From: Diphasiastrum complanatum
Taxonomy: Eukaryota; Streptophyta; Lycopodiopsida; Lycopodiales; Lycopodiaceae
NCBI GenBank assembly: GCA_029204225.1
Contig: CM055093.1
Span: 46,176,338 to 46,240,337 of the forward strand
Direction: 5' to 3'
DNA: 64,000 nucleotides
Each line of letters begins with the position of its first letter. Position 1 is the stretch's first letter. Positions 46,519 to 59,856 of the stretch are shown here, one piece after another. Position numbers and translations under genes: made by a program. A model generated the notes under the pieces. It saw nothing but the letters and a program-made list of their open reading frames with translations, was not told the DNA's origin and did no database searches.

Positions 46519-47100
46519 TGAACCTCTGCGTGACAACTAACTTCCTCTCCTTGATGCTTGTGCGCTTGGATCATTAAGGATAGGATAGGAAAGTATAAGG
46601 GAAGCTCCCTAAGGTCCTGCTTACAAGATAACACACAATGGAAAACACACTATGGAGCAACCACCCAACCAAGTAGACTAGAAGCTTCACCCCCAAGCCA
46701 AGGAACAAGAAGCATGAATGTAGAGTGAAACCCTGGCAATGAATCCATGATCACAATGAGGAGTAGGGCGAGTTTGGCCTCTTCTTATAGAGCCATAAGC
46801 CTCCTGGGCACATAGCCATGCATAGCCCTAAGTTCCCTATACATAGATCCACCTAGAATAGAGTCCTATGCATGGACCAACTATTCATAGAATTGCTTTT
46901 GATAACTCTACAAATGCATACATTGTCTCATACCTTGTCTAAACTCCATTTAGTGTGTTCTGGGCCTGACAAGGATATTAGTTACTTTTGGGTCACATCC
47001 AGTATGACGTGGCATAACTAACAACTTGATTTACTGGAGTACCATGTGTATCCAAGACTAGGAGTATACTGAATCCTACTTACTGGTCATGGACATAACA
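46519..47100 (-). repeat. LTR, minus strand, between PPT and PBS-like sites
   Basis: On the minus strand AAGGAGGGAAGAA (47113-47101, polypurine tract) is followed by TGTTATGTCC, a typical LTR start. The other end, GGTTCA near 46519, is followed by CCCATCAGAGC, a degraded tRNA-Met primer site (46501-46516). A CTCTATAAG box lies on the minus strand at about 46785-46795. An LTR with PPT on one side and PBS on the other suggests an interior-LTR-interior arrangement. Confidence 0.6.
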
Positions 47101-49837
47101 TTCTTCCCTCCTTAAACTGTTTCTATCTTTAGAAACTCTTTAAACAGAAAAGAATAACGAGAACAGTTCTTTTAACTTTAAATATCAATCTAGAAAATTA
47201 TTATCCTTAGTCTAACTCTCATATCAAACAAGTACTCAGAAATAAACCTATTTCAAATCGTTAATCTCTGCTCTGGAGTACAACTCAGGTTTGAAAAGTA
47301 CACTAAGCGAGAGATTTTTCATTTGGGTTGCATTCATCACAAGTTAGTAACATCACCTTCACGTAAAACACTTACATGAAACACTGGGTGAAATAACCTA
47401 ACTTAGGAGACTAAAGTTAAAGAAATAATAAAATAATTATAATTACAGTCTGAAATTATTCACAACTTTGATAGATAATTCATAAGCTTCCAAGTACAAA
47501 TATCCTTAGAATCCAAATTTTAAGATATGATAATTCATTTAGCTAGAATCTCTAGGAGAATCATTAAGATATAGAATGATTAAAACTCAACCCTGAGTAT
47601 CCCAGATACGCTTTTGAGTTAAATGCTCCTGTTTCTAGCACCAAATGCAAGAAAAAATAGCATTCATTCATCTTAATAGACTTGTATGTCTCCTAAGATA
47701 GTTGGAGATCCAATTCAAACAAAGAACTTGTACTCAAGCATCTGCAGACCATAACCTGTAGTAGAATAACATCCACTAGATAAATTCAATCCTCCACAAA
47801 TAAAATACTTATTTTGTGAGAATATCTATGAGATCCATAGGCTCTCAAAGAAAATACTGGAGTAGAGAGATTCAAAACACTGATTAGAATTCTTACTCAA
47901 ATAATAGATTAAGAATAAATCATCACACTTAAGAATCATCACAATTCCTTATAATCCTCTGACAATAACTAAGTATCTATTTATGATCCGTCAATCATAA
48001 ATATTTAGATTCGTATGATGTGTCAATCATAATTTCCTAAAATCCAAATCATAATCATTTATAGGATACTGGAGTATGTGTCTAACATAACTCAGAAAAA
48101 GTGAGAGTCATTCAAAAATCTTTTCCAACAAAAAAATACTAGATTTTAGGAATACTCTCCAATCAGGATTTTTTAAATGAAATGCAAGATTCAAGGTCTA
48201 TAAATCACTGGTAATTAAAGACTGAACGCATACCATAATGACAATCATCTTCAACTACAAAACCTTTAGATTACAATCCAGAATCACATCTAGATACCCA
48301 AAGTCCTCCTGAATATCAATTATTAGTTGTTATTCTTGGATTCATTATGATTCGTTATCCATTTGAGCTCTCTGGGATACAATCACTAATGAGCTGAGTC
48401 TATTCCTTATCTAAGGAATACTCTATCCCAAGAATACTGTATATCCAATGCACACAATTTTTAACCGATGAACCAAAATAAGTCACTAATCATGCGTCTT
48501 ACAAGCAATATAATTCAAAAACCATCAATTTCTGGTGAATTCACATCACACTTATCGTTTTACCAATTAACTTCATCCTGGAGTAAACAACTACTCAAGT
48601 TAACTGCCAATGATTCAGAAATCTCAAATGTCTAGGTGAAGAATTCAATTATACTAGTATAACACCACATTTAGATCCTTACCCAAATCATTTATAAGTT
48701 AATCCATAAATCTTCTATTCAAAGATTTGTTAACTCTGCAAGTATCTGTCAAAACAATACTTGATCATATGTTCATGTTCACTGACTAGGTTAAGTGCAC
48801 CAAATAACTTCAGTAACCAGGAATACACAATAGATTCATACAAGATTAATCGTGCACATATGTGAATAATCTCACTATGACCCAGTACATAAACACATTT
48901 TTATCTAGCAGATTCCCCCATAACCCACATATGTTACTCACATATCTCACTGAGATCTTGTAACTCAGCTACAAAATATTCTCCATTTCTCATGAGTAAA
49001 TAACATATCTGAAAAATCTTTGAGACGAATAAAATTCACTCTCAACAATTTTCCAATCCAACTTATCTCTAATTACATAATTTCCTCTACTCAATCAACC
49101 CCTCTCTAATCCTAGTACCCAAACTAAGATTAGGTTGATTCAATACAGAACTCTCAGACTTAAATTCTGATCAAACTTACTTCTATTCTAGTCAAAATGG
49201 AATTAGTAACCTTTGACCTTTTACTGTACTAGTTATAGATAATGATTTAGATTTCAAACATGTTCCAGTTCAAGATTGTCCACACAATTTCTAGAGAATT
49301 CCTCTTAATCGAAAAGTTCCAATTAGGTATATTACTCTGAATCTATCCAAAATCCCTTTCAGATCCAATCTCATTTCTATACCCTACCTGGTACTCTTCT
49401 GAAAGCTATGCAACTAACAGATTCCCAAATAGAATTTTATTCCACCACTTCACCCCTCCTTTTAAAAAAATTATAAATATCCATAAAAGTTAACTGGAAA
49501 GATGATATATGAAAATATCTAAATCCTAGAAAAGTCAGTAATAAGTGCTTCCACTAAAGGATTCACCCTATTACATACAAGACTTTTCCTTCAAATATTC
49601 TCAGTCTGAGTGATAGATACTACTATCCCATCGAAATCCATTTATGCAGTAGAGATATTCCATGGTTTAAGACATTGAAACATTTTAACCTTAGAATTTA
49701 TTTGAAATCCAAGTCTATTCACACAAGTAGTAATTTATATAATATAACAGTCTTTCAGAAGAATAACTTCATGTTGGAAAGAATCATATAAATCAGTCTG
49801 ATATCCTATATTCAAAAAATTATCAAGAAGTAAAGGA
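47101..49837 (-). mobile_element. Heavily decayed gypsy-type interior, minus strand
   Basis: Adjacent to the PPT, the minus strand near 47310-47420 reads HPVFHVSVLRE, the phrase at the end of Ty3/gypsy integrases. No frame of 60 codons survives across about 2.7 kb, and the plus strand is A/C-rich. The sequence looks strongly mutated; nothing else of pol could be read with certainty. Confidence 0.45.
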
Positions 49838-50500
49838 TTAATTAAGAAAGCGAAAAATAGATTTGAGGGCCTCTGATTTTGTTTGAGACATCTTGAGCAC
49901 ACTGTATGATATGTGCGATGTAGCTTTCAAGCTACACCTCAGAAAGAGATTCTTCTCTATCAAGATGACAAGAATCACATCAACCAGTTCAAGAATCTGC
50001 TGCAGCAAATGGCCATTGTTGGGTAGACAATCAAGATGCAGTAATGACACTACTTTCAAGCTGCCAAGTTCATATGATAGCTTGGTGATGATCATCATGA
50101 GACACCCAAAATTGACTCTATCAAGGGTCATTACAATGTTGTTGTAGGAAGACACCAGAAGGAATGATCCCTCCAGTTCCTCAATTGTCGACTCTCACAC
50201 CTTATACACCAATACAAGCTCAACTAAGCAGAAGAAAAAAGGCCTGAAGCAACCAAAGCCAAATCAAAAACTGACACAGTGTCAAGAGCAGTCGAATCCG
50301 CTGACAAAGAAGAAGCTATTCTACAAATATTGCAAACAAATTAACCACGAGATTCAAGTTTATCACATCCTACAGGCCAAGAACAACATCAAAGGGCAGT
50401 CGAATCGAATGGCAAATGCAGCTACAGAAGCACCTCAGCCTAATCAAGAAGCGGATCATGATGCATTCATGACTAGCAATCAAAGAGCATCAGACGACAA
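49838..50500 (+). pseudogene. copia gag with zinc knuckle
   Basis: Across shifted frames the gag core reads HLRKRFFSIKM, then LLQQMA and SSYDSLVMII, with PKLTLSRVITMLL near 50120. The zinc knuckle region at 50329-50380 reads YKYCKQINHEIQVYHILQ with the first Cys replaced. This region is the inverted counterpart of 4220-4440. Confidence 0.8.
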
Positions 50501-51065
50501 CTCCTATTTCTTGATTCTAGAGCCACACAACATATGACCAGCTACATTGTTTGTTTTGAATTCTATACGCCTTAGAGTACCAAGAAGTATGTTCACCTGG
50601 GCAACAATAGCACACAAGCTAACAAAGGTGAAGGTACAGTAAGATTAAACTTTGCAAATGATCAATCCAAGCTACTTTCAAGTGTCTTGCATGTACTAAA
50701 TCTTTCTACAAATATACTCTCTATAAGCAGAATTACATATTTAAGGCCACAAAGTAGAATTCGAATCAGATCAGTGTAAAGTAGTCGATAGGACATGCAA
50801 GATCCTAGCACTCAGAAAGAGGCATGGATACCTGTACAAATCAAGTCATTGCTTTTCTGCCTCTAGTCAGGCTCTCAATACTTCTTCTCGAATCAATAAA
50901 AGTTTACTTTGGCAATATAGACTTGGTCATTTGAATCATGTTTCTGTATTGCACATGTCTAAACAATCTATTGTTCTTGATCTCGACTATCCAAATAGGA
51001 AAGTCAAATTACTTGTTTGTCAAGACCGTTTAGTCGGTAAGCAGGCTAGAAAACATTTAGATTGA
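50501..51065 (+). pseudogene. copia protease and GAG-pre-integrase remnant
   Basis: FLDSRATQHMTSY corresponds to the protease active site, with DSG changed to DSR. VLHVLNLSTNILSISRI follows. GAG-pre-integrase reads LWQYRLGHLNHVSVLHMSK (50908-50960) and CQDRLVGKQARKH near 51020-51055. The match ends at 51065. Confidence 0.8.
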
Positions 51066-51796
51066 GCCTATTAATGAATCAAAGAGCGATTGAAAAGTAC
51101 ATAGATGTAGAAGTCAAGATATCCTCTTAGCTCTCAAAAAAAAATCTAAGGCATTACTATGGAGAGTTGATGATACATAGAAAACCTCTTCCTCACCTCG
51201 AGTTAGGTGAAAATCCAGCATGTAATAAGAAGATGATTGATGCCCTAATTTGCCATTCTAGGCTAACCCTTGATTTTTGCCATGTTGGTGGCTAGATTGA
51301 TCAACCTACTCCATAAATCTAGGAAGTTGGTTCTATAATACAGGAATCATTACCAAACAAACTTGACCAACTCTATGAACATGATCTAACCTACTCTAGT
51401 GTAGATTCACACGTGTCACCATAGCCTCACACATGTGGGACCCACCAATATGAATATTTACATGGTTTAACTTGGCTAGATTTTCCAATTTTGGCAATTT
51501 TTCACAAAAATTAGATGCCAATGTAATCAATATTTGAATGGTTGTAATCTTTGCAACTAAATCCAATAAATACTCGATGGTTTTCATGTTTAGAGGAGTT
51601 GGATCAGATATAGAGTACATGCTCTCTTGTAAACGTTTATGTGAAACAATCGATAAATCCGCAATGCATGTGCGAGCTATGAAGGAGGCCCAATTTACTG
51701 CAATAGATTCAACTGTTGGGTGATAACCTTGGATTATACAAATTGCAATACTAGTCCAAAACATGGGTAATACATTATCATAGGAGCACAAAACTT

Positions 51797-51798
<2 letters not shown>
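51066..51798. other. Spacer, no recognisable gene
   Basis: Moderately AT-rich. CACACGTGTCACC and CACACATGTGGG lie near 51408-51440, resembling the palindromes in LTRs elsewhere in the window. Confidence 0.4.
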
Positions 51799-51838
<40 letters not shown>

Positions 51839-51851
51839 CGCGCATGCGCTC

Positions 51852-51917
<66 letters not shown>
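51799..51917. repeat. (TG)n tract with a CG/CA core (Z-DNA-prone)
   Basis: Two TG arrays flank GCGCGCACGCGCATGCGC (about 51832-51849). Purine/pyrimidine alternation holds for most of the length, with a break at CTCATA. Confidence 0.97.
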
Positions 51918-51922
<5 letters not shown>

Positions 51923-52457
51923 TATTATAAAAATATTGTTATGTAAGAAAATACCCAAGTACAACACTGGTATTCATGGAATTCATTCAAATTAATACAA
52001 AACCATAACTTTACAAAAAATACATGAGAATTAGGCAAATGCAAAGTTTCAAAACCGTTTAGTGAAGGTAATATTTGGAAATAACGAGAAACAATGTTAG
52101 AATGTTAAATATGTTGGATTATGTAATTGGGTTTTTTGTAACCAACAACTCTGTATAGCATTTGTTGCATTACAATTTTATATGCAATATTCAAAAATAT
52201 GTGACTGCTTTATTATTTCAAATCTATACAAGTTAGCATATCCAACTGTCTCTTTGGATTAAGAAATTAGGACTTATTAAATTTCAAGTATGTACTAAAA
52301 AAGAACAAAGTGTTTCATAAAATACGTTCATAATTTTATGTATTATATTACGAAAACTAAACACATTGATAACAAATACCATAACTATACAAACAAAATC
52401 CATAAGAAGTTGTTAGAACAAAAACATGTAATGAAAAAATATTGAGGTAAGATTTCT

Positions 52458-52727
52458 TATGGAACTCAAGTGTGTCGAGGATGGAGATCTACCTATCATC
52501 AAGTGTGACAAAATCTCGCGAACAATCCTATTTCTCATGCAAGTAGCAAACAGATTGAGATTGCACTCCACTTTGTAAGGGAAAAAGTTATTAGAGGAGA
52601 AATCAATTTGGAGCATGTTGGATCTTCATCTTGTATTGCCGATCTTCTCACCAAACCATTGCACAAGAGTGCTTTCATAAAGCTTAGATCTAATCTTGGC
52701 TTGATTCCAAGATCCATGGTAAAGTAG
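52458..52727 (+). pseudogene. copia RNase H C-terminus
   Basis: DLPIIKCDKIS is followed after a frame change by NNPISHASSKQIEIALHFVR, GEINLEHVGSSSCIADLLTK and PLHKSAFIKLRSNLGLIP to TAG at 52725. This is the end of copia pol. A polypurine tract and a family C LTR follow directly, so it is the 3' end of a family C element. Confidence 0.9.
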
Positions 52728-52739
52728 ATAGATTTCTTT

Positions 52740-52749
52740 TAAGGAGGAG
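52740..52749 (+). promoter_or_regulatory. Polypurine tract of the family C copia element
   Basis: AAGGAGGAG directly precedes the LTR copy at 52750. Confidence 0.75.
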
Positions 52750-53219
52750 AGTCAATTTATAAAAGCCATCTATCTTGAGGTTTGGGGGTCCTCTTTCATA
52801 ACCACTCATTGTACACTTGAAAATAAGTGATTAGGACAATTTTGGAAGTGGATTAGCTCATGGTAGTGTAGGCTAATGACACTTGGCTTGATGCTAGAGG
52901 ATGAGTGACATATCACCTCTTGATCTCATTTGTCAATTTGGGCCAATCATGTTGTGAGGTGCACCAAAATGGTCCAATCATTATAAGAGGTGTCATGTAG
53001 GAGGTCCAATCATTGTAAGAGGTGGTGACCTTAGGGGTCCAATCAATTTCCTTCATTTCCACACTTTTGGATCTCGAGCTACTATGAGTGGCAGTGAGGG
53101 AGAGTCCATACTTAGTTTTTTATAGCAAGATTGAGAGATTAGAAGCTCCAACGCTTAGGTTTCTTTTTACATTCTCTCTCTACCCACAAGCTCCATGTAT
53201 TCTCTCTCTACTCGAGAGC
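52750..53219 (+). repeat. copia 3' LTR (family C), truncated
   Basis: It matches about 22319-22795 in the same orientation (for example the GTTTGGGGGTCCTCTTTCA and CCACTCATTGTACACTTG stretches). The U5 part is missing beyond CTCGAGAGC. Together with the RNase H end at 52458-52727 it forms the 3' end of a family C element. Confidence 0.85.
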
Positions 53220-54255
53220 TTGATTTCTTGGAATCCCTTTGATGGTAAGCAGTTGTGGTCATTCGTTATAAAATATTTGAATTGTACTATTCTATTTATT
53301 TTGCATTATCTTTGCAGGAAATGTCTCTGAACCCTTGATGTACACAAATGAACATTACAAGTGGCTATGCTAGATTCACAACAAGGCAATTGAAGTGGCA
53401 AGAGTTCAATTATGCAAATTGCCCGTTTTCTAGACTTTTTTTCCATCATTTACTTAATAGAAAACACTTATAGGATGTATATGGAAGAGGACATGCACAA
53501 CTCTTCTTTTGTTCTTATGTTGAGTAGCAGCAATTTTTGTTAATCACTTAACTATTATGTAGTTTGCAAGCATCACAAGACTAGGCAATTGTAAATGGGT
53601 CTTGCAACGAACACACTTTTCAAACTATGATCATCAACTTTCTATGTGGAAATATTATGGTTGTATTATTTTGTCGACACATTTATCGTTAACAAAGGAT
53701 GACATGCGAGATGGCGAGTCTCTACATTTTGATGCCAAGTCTCATATATTAAGGGGAGATTATTGTTTGCCATGTGGGATCTTAACTCTTAGTATGAGCA
53801 CTACACAAAGTTTTACTCCTAAACCGAGTCTGCCAAAGAAAAACATTAAGAAAACTTGCTAGTTCTGAACGGTGAGGGCAGACATCTAACAAAGGATTTT
53901 TTGGCAAGGATAATTGTATACCAAAAGCTGCAAAGTCATCAATTTTGTGCAGCTATAATAGCCAATTTACTTCCTTAATTTTCTTTCCACGAGAATTTAA
54001 TCCTTTTCATTAGTCGTTACATTCATGCATCATCGACATACATGTGGTAGCTGTTTAATTACAAGAATGCTTAATTAATGCATTTACAAGATGGATTAAG
54101 ACACTATATTTAGCTGTTGACTGTCGCCATTTGATGGAATCTGATTCTGTTGAAGATTTTGCTCGATCATGAAACATAGAGTTGGAAATCGCTCAGAGTC
54201 AAAAGTTGAAAGTTGAAAGTCGAATTGATAGTCAACACTTGAATCGATAGTTGAA
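53220..54255. other. Spacer, no recognisable gene
   Basis: Short frames only (53602-53862 shows no motif). AT-rich. Confidence 0.4.
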
Positions 54256-55207
54256 TAGTTAGAAATCCAACACAAACAAGGTTTCATGAACAACAAAACC
54301 ATGTTGGTGCTCAAGAATACAAGGAGAAAATTAGTATTGAAAATTTTAATGGTGATTCCAAGTCCATTGGTATTGAAGAATGGTTGGACAAGCTAGATTG
54401 CTACTTCACCTTATTTGATAGGCCAAATACTGCAAAGGTCATCTTTGCTACAATTTATTTTGAAGCAGCAATTTACTAGGGGTGGAAGCGAAAGGATAAT
54501 GGTTTCTGAATAGAAGAGTGTAATGAGCAGACTAATTGGCCTTTATTCAAGAACGCTTGTATTGGTACTATCAAAAGGCCATTTCAAGATGACAAAGATT
54601 TCAAGAAGTGGATAGAGATACGCCCGAGAAGTTCCATACATGAGTATAATTTTGAGTCATGGAGTTTAACTTTAAAGTTGTCTACAGTATTTGACATAGA
54701 TCATCTACAAAGATATATACAAGAACTACAATAGTTAGAAATCCAACACAAACAAGGTTTCATGAACAACAAAACCATGTTGGTGCTCAAGAATACAAGG
54801 AGAAAATTAGTATTGAAAATTTTAATGGTGATTCCAAGTCCATTGGTATTGAATAATGGTTGGACAAGCTAGATTGCTACTTCACCTTATTTGATAGGCC
54901 AAATACTGCAAAGGTCATCTTTGCTACAATTTATTTTGAAGCAGCAGTTTAGTAGGGGTGGAAGCGAAAGGATAATGGTCTCTGACTAGAAGAGTGTAAT
55001 GAGCAAACTAATTGGCCTTTATTCAAGAACGCTTGTATTGGTACTATCAAAAGCCCATTTCAAGATGACAAAAATTTCAAGAAGTGGATAGAGATACGCC
55101 AGAGAAGTTCCATACATGAGTATGATTTTGAGTCATGGAGTTTAACTTTAAAGTTGTCTACAGTATTTGACGTAGATCATCTACAAAGATATATACAATA
55201 ACTACCA
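54256..55207 (+). repeat. 476-bp tandem duplication of a gypsy gag fragment
   Basis: Copy 1 starts TAGTTAGAAATCC at 54256 and copy 2 at 54732, with about 97% identity by eye. Both encode FNGDSKSIGI, EEWLDKLDCYFTLFDR and AKVIFATIYFEA in gag order, with shared lesions, so the duplication came after decay began. Confidence 0.93.
54330..54731 (+). pseudogene. gypsy gag core, copy 1
   Basis: ENFNGDSKSIGIEEWLDKLD and CYFTLFDRPNTAKVIFATIY are the start of a Ty3-type gag core. PLFKNACIGTIKRPFQDD, then IHEYNFESWSLTLKL complete the pattern. TAG/TGA stops interrupt it. Copy 2 is at about 54806-55207. Confidence 0.8.
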
Positions 55208-55421
55208 TATATTGGAGCTGATGTAGCATCATGATTTTGCACTAATTTGGATCAAGATATGCAGGTAGCACTTAAAATTGAGCTCAAATATATTGGAAAG
55301 TAGTTGGCTAAGTTAGGAACTCATAAGTATGAAACTAGTCCACATGATGTTGAAAGGAAATTTAGCACTCTTAGCCCGACAATGAGAGAAGCTAATAGAA
55401 AGAATTCCAATAAGAAGCAAG

Positions 55422-56042
55422 TTGGTACAATGGAAGCCAGGCCAAAGGTTAAGCTTATTAGATCAAAGTCAGAAATTGATAGACTTTGACAACAAGGCTT
55501 ATGCTTTACTTGCAAGCAAATATGGAATCCAAGATATAAGTGCGACAAAGTCAAATTTGCTAGAATTTCTTTTATTGGTGAAGATGAAGATACTACAAGA
55601 TAGGGAATTGTTGTTGATACTGAATCATCACCAAGCAACAAAAGAAATGAAGATACTTCATCTGATAAGGTCACAACATAATCATTTGGACCATGGATAG
55701 CAAAAGGGACCTATTAGAAGAGATCATCAAGTTGAGTTTTTGGACATATCTTTAAATGATTTCAATGGATTCCATTCTAATAAAACCTTTCACGTCGAAG
55801 CATTAGTTAATGGAAGAAAAGTCTTTTCCTTAACAGATAGTCGTAGCACACACAAATTTTTCAATAATTATTCACTTCGGAGTTGTGGTTTAGCATCTTT
55901 AATTTTTCCAAATAAGATGAGAGTTTGGATATCAAATCGAGTAACCATTCCTTGTAATAACATCACTCCTATGGTTGACCTACAAATCGAGGACTATATC
56001 CTTAGAACAGGCTTCCATATAGTGGAGTCGATATTATTCTAG
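55422..56042 (+). pseudogene. gypsy zinc knuckle and protease, copy 1
   Basis: A CFTCKQIWNPRYKC stretch near 55500-55545 is a degraded CCHC knuckle. The 55740-56042 frame reads FHVEALVNGRKVFSLTDSRS, in place of a LIDSGS active site, and MVDLQIEDYILRTGF, as in RVP_2 proteases. Thus the catalytic Asp-Ser-Gly is altered to DSR. Confidence 0.75.
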
Positions 56043-56290
56043 GGGTGGAATGGCTCAAAACTTTGGAAAATGTGACAATTAACTTTGATCAAGGAATGAT
56101 GAGCTTCAGGCGAGGGAAACAACAATATGAACTACACAATGTTCAATCCATACAACAATAGTCAATCTTACAACTAATTTTTGTAGAGAAGGCTCGTATG
56201 AAACTAGTCGACATGACGCTGAAAGGAATTTTAGCACTCATAGCCCGACAATGAGAGAAGCTAATAGAAAGAATTCCAATAAGAAGCAAG

Positions 56291-56911
56291 TTGGTACAAT
56301 GGAAGCCATGCCAAAGGTTAAGCTTATTAGATCAAAGTCAGAAATTGATAGACTTTGACAACAAGGCTTATGCTTTACTTGCAAGCAAATATGGAATCCA
56401 AGATATAAGTGCGACAAAGTCAAATTTGCTAGAATTTCTTTTATTGGTGAAGATGAAGATACTACAAGATAGGGAATTGTTGTTGATACTGAATCATCAC
56501 CAAGCAACAAAAGAAATGAAGATACTTCATCTGATAAGGTCACAACATAATCATTTGGACCATGGATAGCAAAATGGACCTATTAGAAGAGATCATCAAG
56601 TTGAGCTTTTGGACATATCTTTAAATGATTTCAATGGATTCCATTCTAATAAAACCTTTCACGTCGAAGCATTAGTTAATGGAAGAAAAGTCTTTTCCTT
56701 AACAGAGAGTCATAGCACACACAAATTTCTCAATAATCATCCACTTCGGAGTGGTGATTTAGCATCTTTAACTTTTTCAAATAAGATGAGAGTTTGGATA
56801 TCAAATGGAGTAACCATTCCTTGTAATAACATCACTCCTATGGTTGACCTACAAATCGTGGATTATATCCTTAGAACAGGCTTCCATATAGTGGAGTCGA
56901 TATTATTCTAG
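56291..56911 (+). pseudogene. gypsy zinc knuckle and protease, copy 2
   Basis: It duplicates 55422-56042. The active site region reads SLTESHSTHKF, so the catalytic Asp is replaced by Glu. MVDLQIVDYILRTGFH follows. Confidence 0.75.
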
Positions 56912-57062
56912 GAGTGGAATGGCTCAAAACTTTGAAAAATGTGACAATTAACTTCAGGCGAGGGAAACAACAATATGAACTACACAATGTTCAATCCATA
57001 CAACAATAGTCAATCTTACAACTAATTTTTGTAGAGAAGGCTCAACACATGTCCAAAAAAAT

Positions 57063-57425
57063 GTGAAAATATTTGTGCTAAAGATTGAAGAAATTGAAGG
57101 ACAAGTTAAAGAGGTCGAGACTAAAGCCTTGTCCAAGGTGAAAAATGAGGCGAAATATCCAAAAATCAGAAAGATCTTGGGTAAATTTTTAGATGTGTTT
57201 GCTGAGCAATTACCTAATAGTGAACCTCTAGATTTGTGGATCATGCTATTGAGTTTGAACTTGGATCTAAACCAATCAACTTGCCATCTTACAAACTATC
57301 AAGAATAGAAAAAGAAGAAGTGCACAGACAAGTTCAGGAGTTACTCTCATAGGAATTTGTTGTTCTAAGTAAGTCACTTTTTGCTTCTCCAATGTTACTT
57401 GTTAAAAAGAAAGTGGAATTATCGA
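57063..57425 (+). pseudogene. gypsy RT N-terminal part
   Basis: YPKIRKILGKFLDVFAEQLP is the linker before RT, and EKEEVHRQVQELLS with FASPMLLVKKK begin the RT fingers after frame changes. The gypsy sequence ends at about 57425, where copia RT sequence starts. Confidence 0.8.
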
Positions 57426-57436
57426 AGATGACATCT

Positions 57437-57990
57437 ATATGATCCAAAACCAGAGGATTATGTGCTCAATGGCAGAGAAGATCGAGTCTGTAAACTCCAC
57501 AAGGCATTGTATGGCCTGAAACAATCTTTGAGAGTCTGGTTTCATCGAATCAACTCATTTCTTATCAAACAAGGATTTGAACTAGGCTATGTAGACTACA
57601 ATGTTTATTTCAAGGCCATTCGACGATCCTTTATCATTATCACACTATATGTGGCTGATACATTGTTGTTTAGAAATAATATTGAATTGATAAAAGATGC
57701 CAAGAAGATGCTATTCTCAAAAAAATGGGATGACAGACCTAGGAGAAGCTCATTACTGTCTTGAGATCCAGATCCACAAAAACAAAAACAAGAAGCTTCT
57801 CTACATTACTCAGCAAAGGTAAATCTTTAATATGCATATGAAATTCAATTTCATGAATTGTAAGCTTGTACATTCTCCTACGGATCCAAATCTCAAGTTA
57901 TCCAAAGAGCAATGCCCTCAAACAAAGGAGGTTCCATCGCTTCTCTCCAGAGATCGGAGTCTGGTTGGCTCATTGCCTCTTCGATAGTTG
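57437..57990 (+). pseudogene. copia RT C-terminal part
   Basis: REDRVCKLHKALYGLKQSLR, then VWFHRINSFLIKQGF, then ITLYVADTLLF: the catalytic YVDD is YVAD. After a frame change near 57725 it continues MTDLGEAHYCLEIQIHKN and KLVHSPTDPNLKLS. The start of RT is missing. Confidence 0.88.
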
Positions 57991-58019
57991 TCGGTTCCTA
58001 CATTGAAAGGTAGGCAGAC

Positions 58020-58560
58020 TCAGAAGTATACCTTGTGGGCTGTGTGTGCACTCGACTTGATCTTCTTGGAGGAAGTGGTATCGGTTGATGATCCATTTCT
58101 TGAATTTGTCGTTGCTGCTAAGTAGTGCAATTCTTCGTCTGTCTTGTTGTTGAGTAGTTGATCGATTATCGACACGCTTGAGCTAGTGGCTCGAATTGTC
58201 GTGTTGAAGACAGGTGTTAAAGGTTCACATGGAATTTTGTCCTTGACTTTGAGGTCCATATACTGATCCTCGATAAAGACTGTATCCCTGTTGAACAGAA
58301 TCTGTTGGGTATCAAGGTTGTACAACTTGTAAGTCTTGTCAGATGAAGTGTATCCGATAAGGATGGTCTTGAGGCATTGGAAGTCAAATTTATTTCTTGT
58401 CTCCTTCGGGATTTGCGCATAGGCGATGCATCCAGATACTCGAAGGTTCTTTAGTGAAGGCTTAGATCCTATCCAAACCTCATGTCGTGTTTTTCTTGAG
58501 AGGGCCTTGGTCGAACAAGAAGGACAAGAGAAATGATATCCATTTTAGTCAATTATCAGA
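58020..58560 (-). pseudogene. copia integrase C-terminus, minus strand
   Basis: The minus strand reads RHEVWIGSKPSLKNLRVSGC, IAYAQIPKETRNKFDFQCLK and GYTSSDKTYKLYNLDTQQIL in a broken frame set. It faces the plus-strand copia RT across about 30 bp, so the two lie tail to tail. A Ser/Thr-rich linker follows. Confidence 0.85.
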
Positions 58561-58804
58561 TCTCTCATATATGCAATAATCTCTTCCATACTCGATCTTT
58601 GAGCCAATATATGGCTAACCCTGGAATGATCCACTAGAAGGCTCGACTAAGATTCATCAGATATGTTCAAGCTACAATGGACCTCTACATCTACTATGGA
58701 AATATAGATTCAAACTGTTGGAATTAAGCATCACTCCAACTCTTCAAAATTCAAATCATTCGAGTTCGTCTCAATTCCTGAGCACCAGTACACTATGTAA
58801 ATGT

Positions 58805-59856
<1,052 letters not shown>

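Larger units (their letters stand above)
55315..57060 (+). repeat. 869-bp tandem duplication of gypsy gag end and protease
   Basis: The segment from about 55326 recurs from about 56195 with an offset of 869 bp, including zinc-knuckle and protease regions. Copy 2 has a short deletion near 56955 (the GATCAAGGAATGATGAGCTT part). Identity is high (a few percent differences by eye). Confidence 0.93.

Noticed and set aside
51396-51923. Thr/His repeat frame across the TG tract
   Set aside because: It is an artefact of the dinucleotide repeat and has no motif beyond it.
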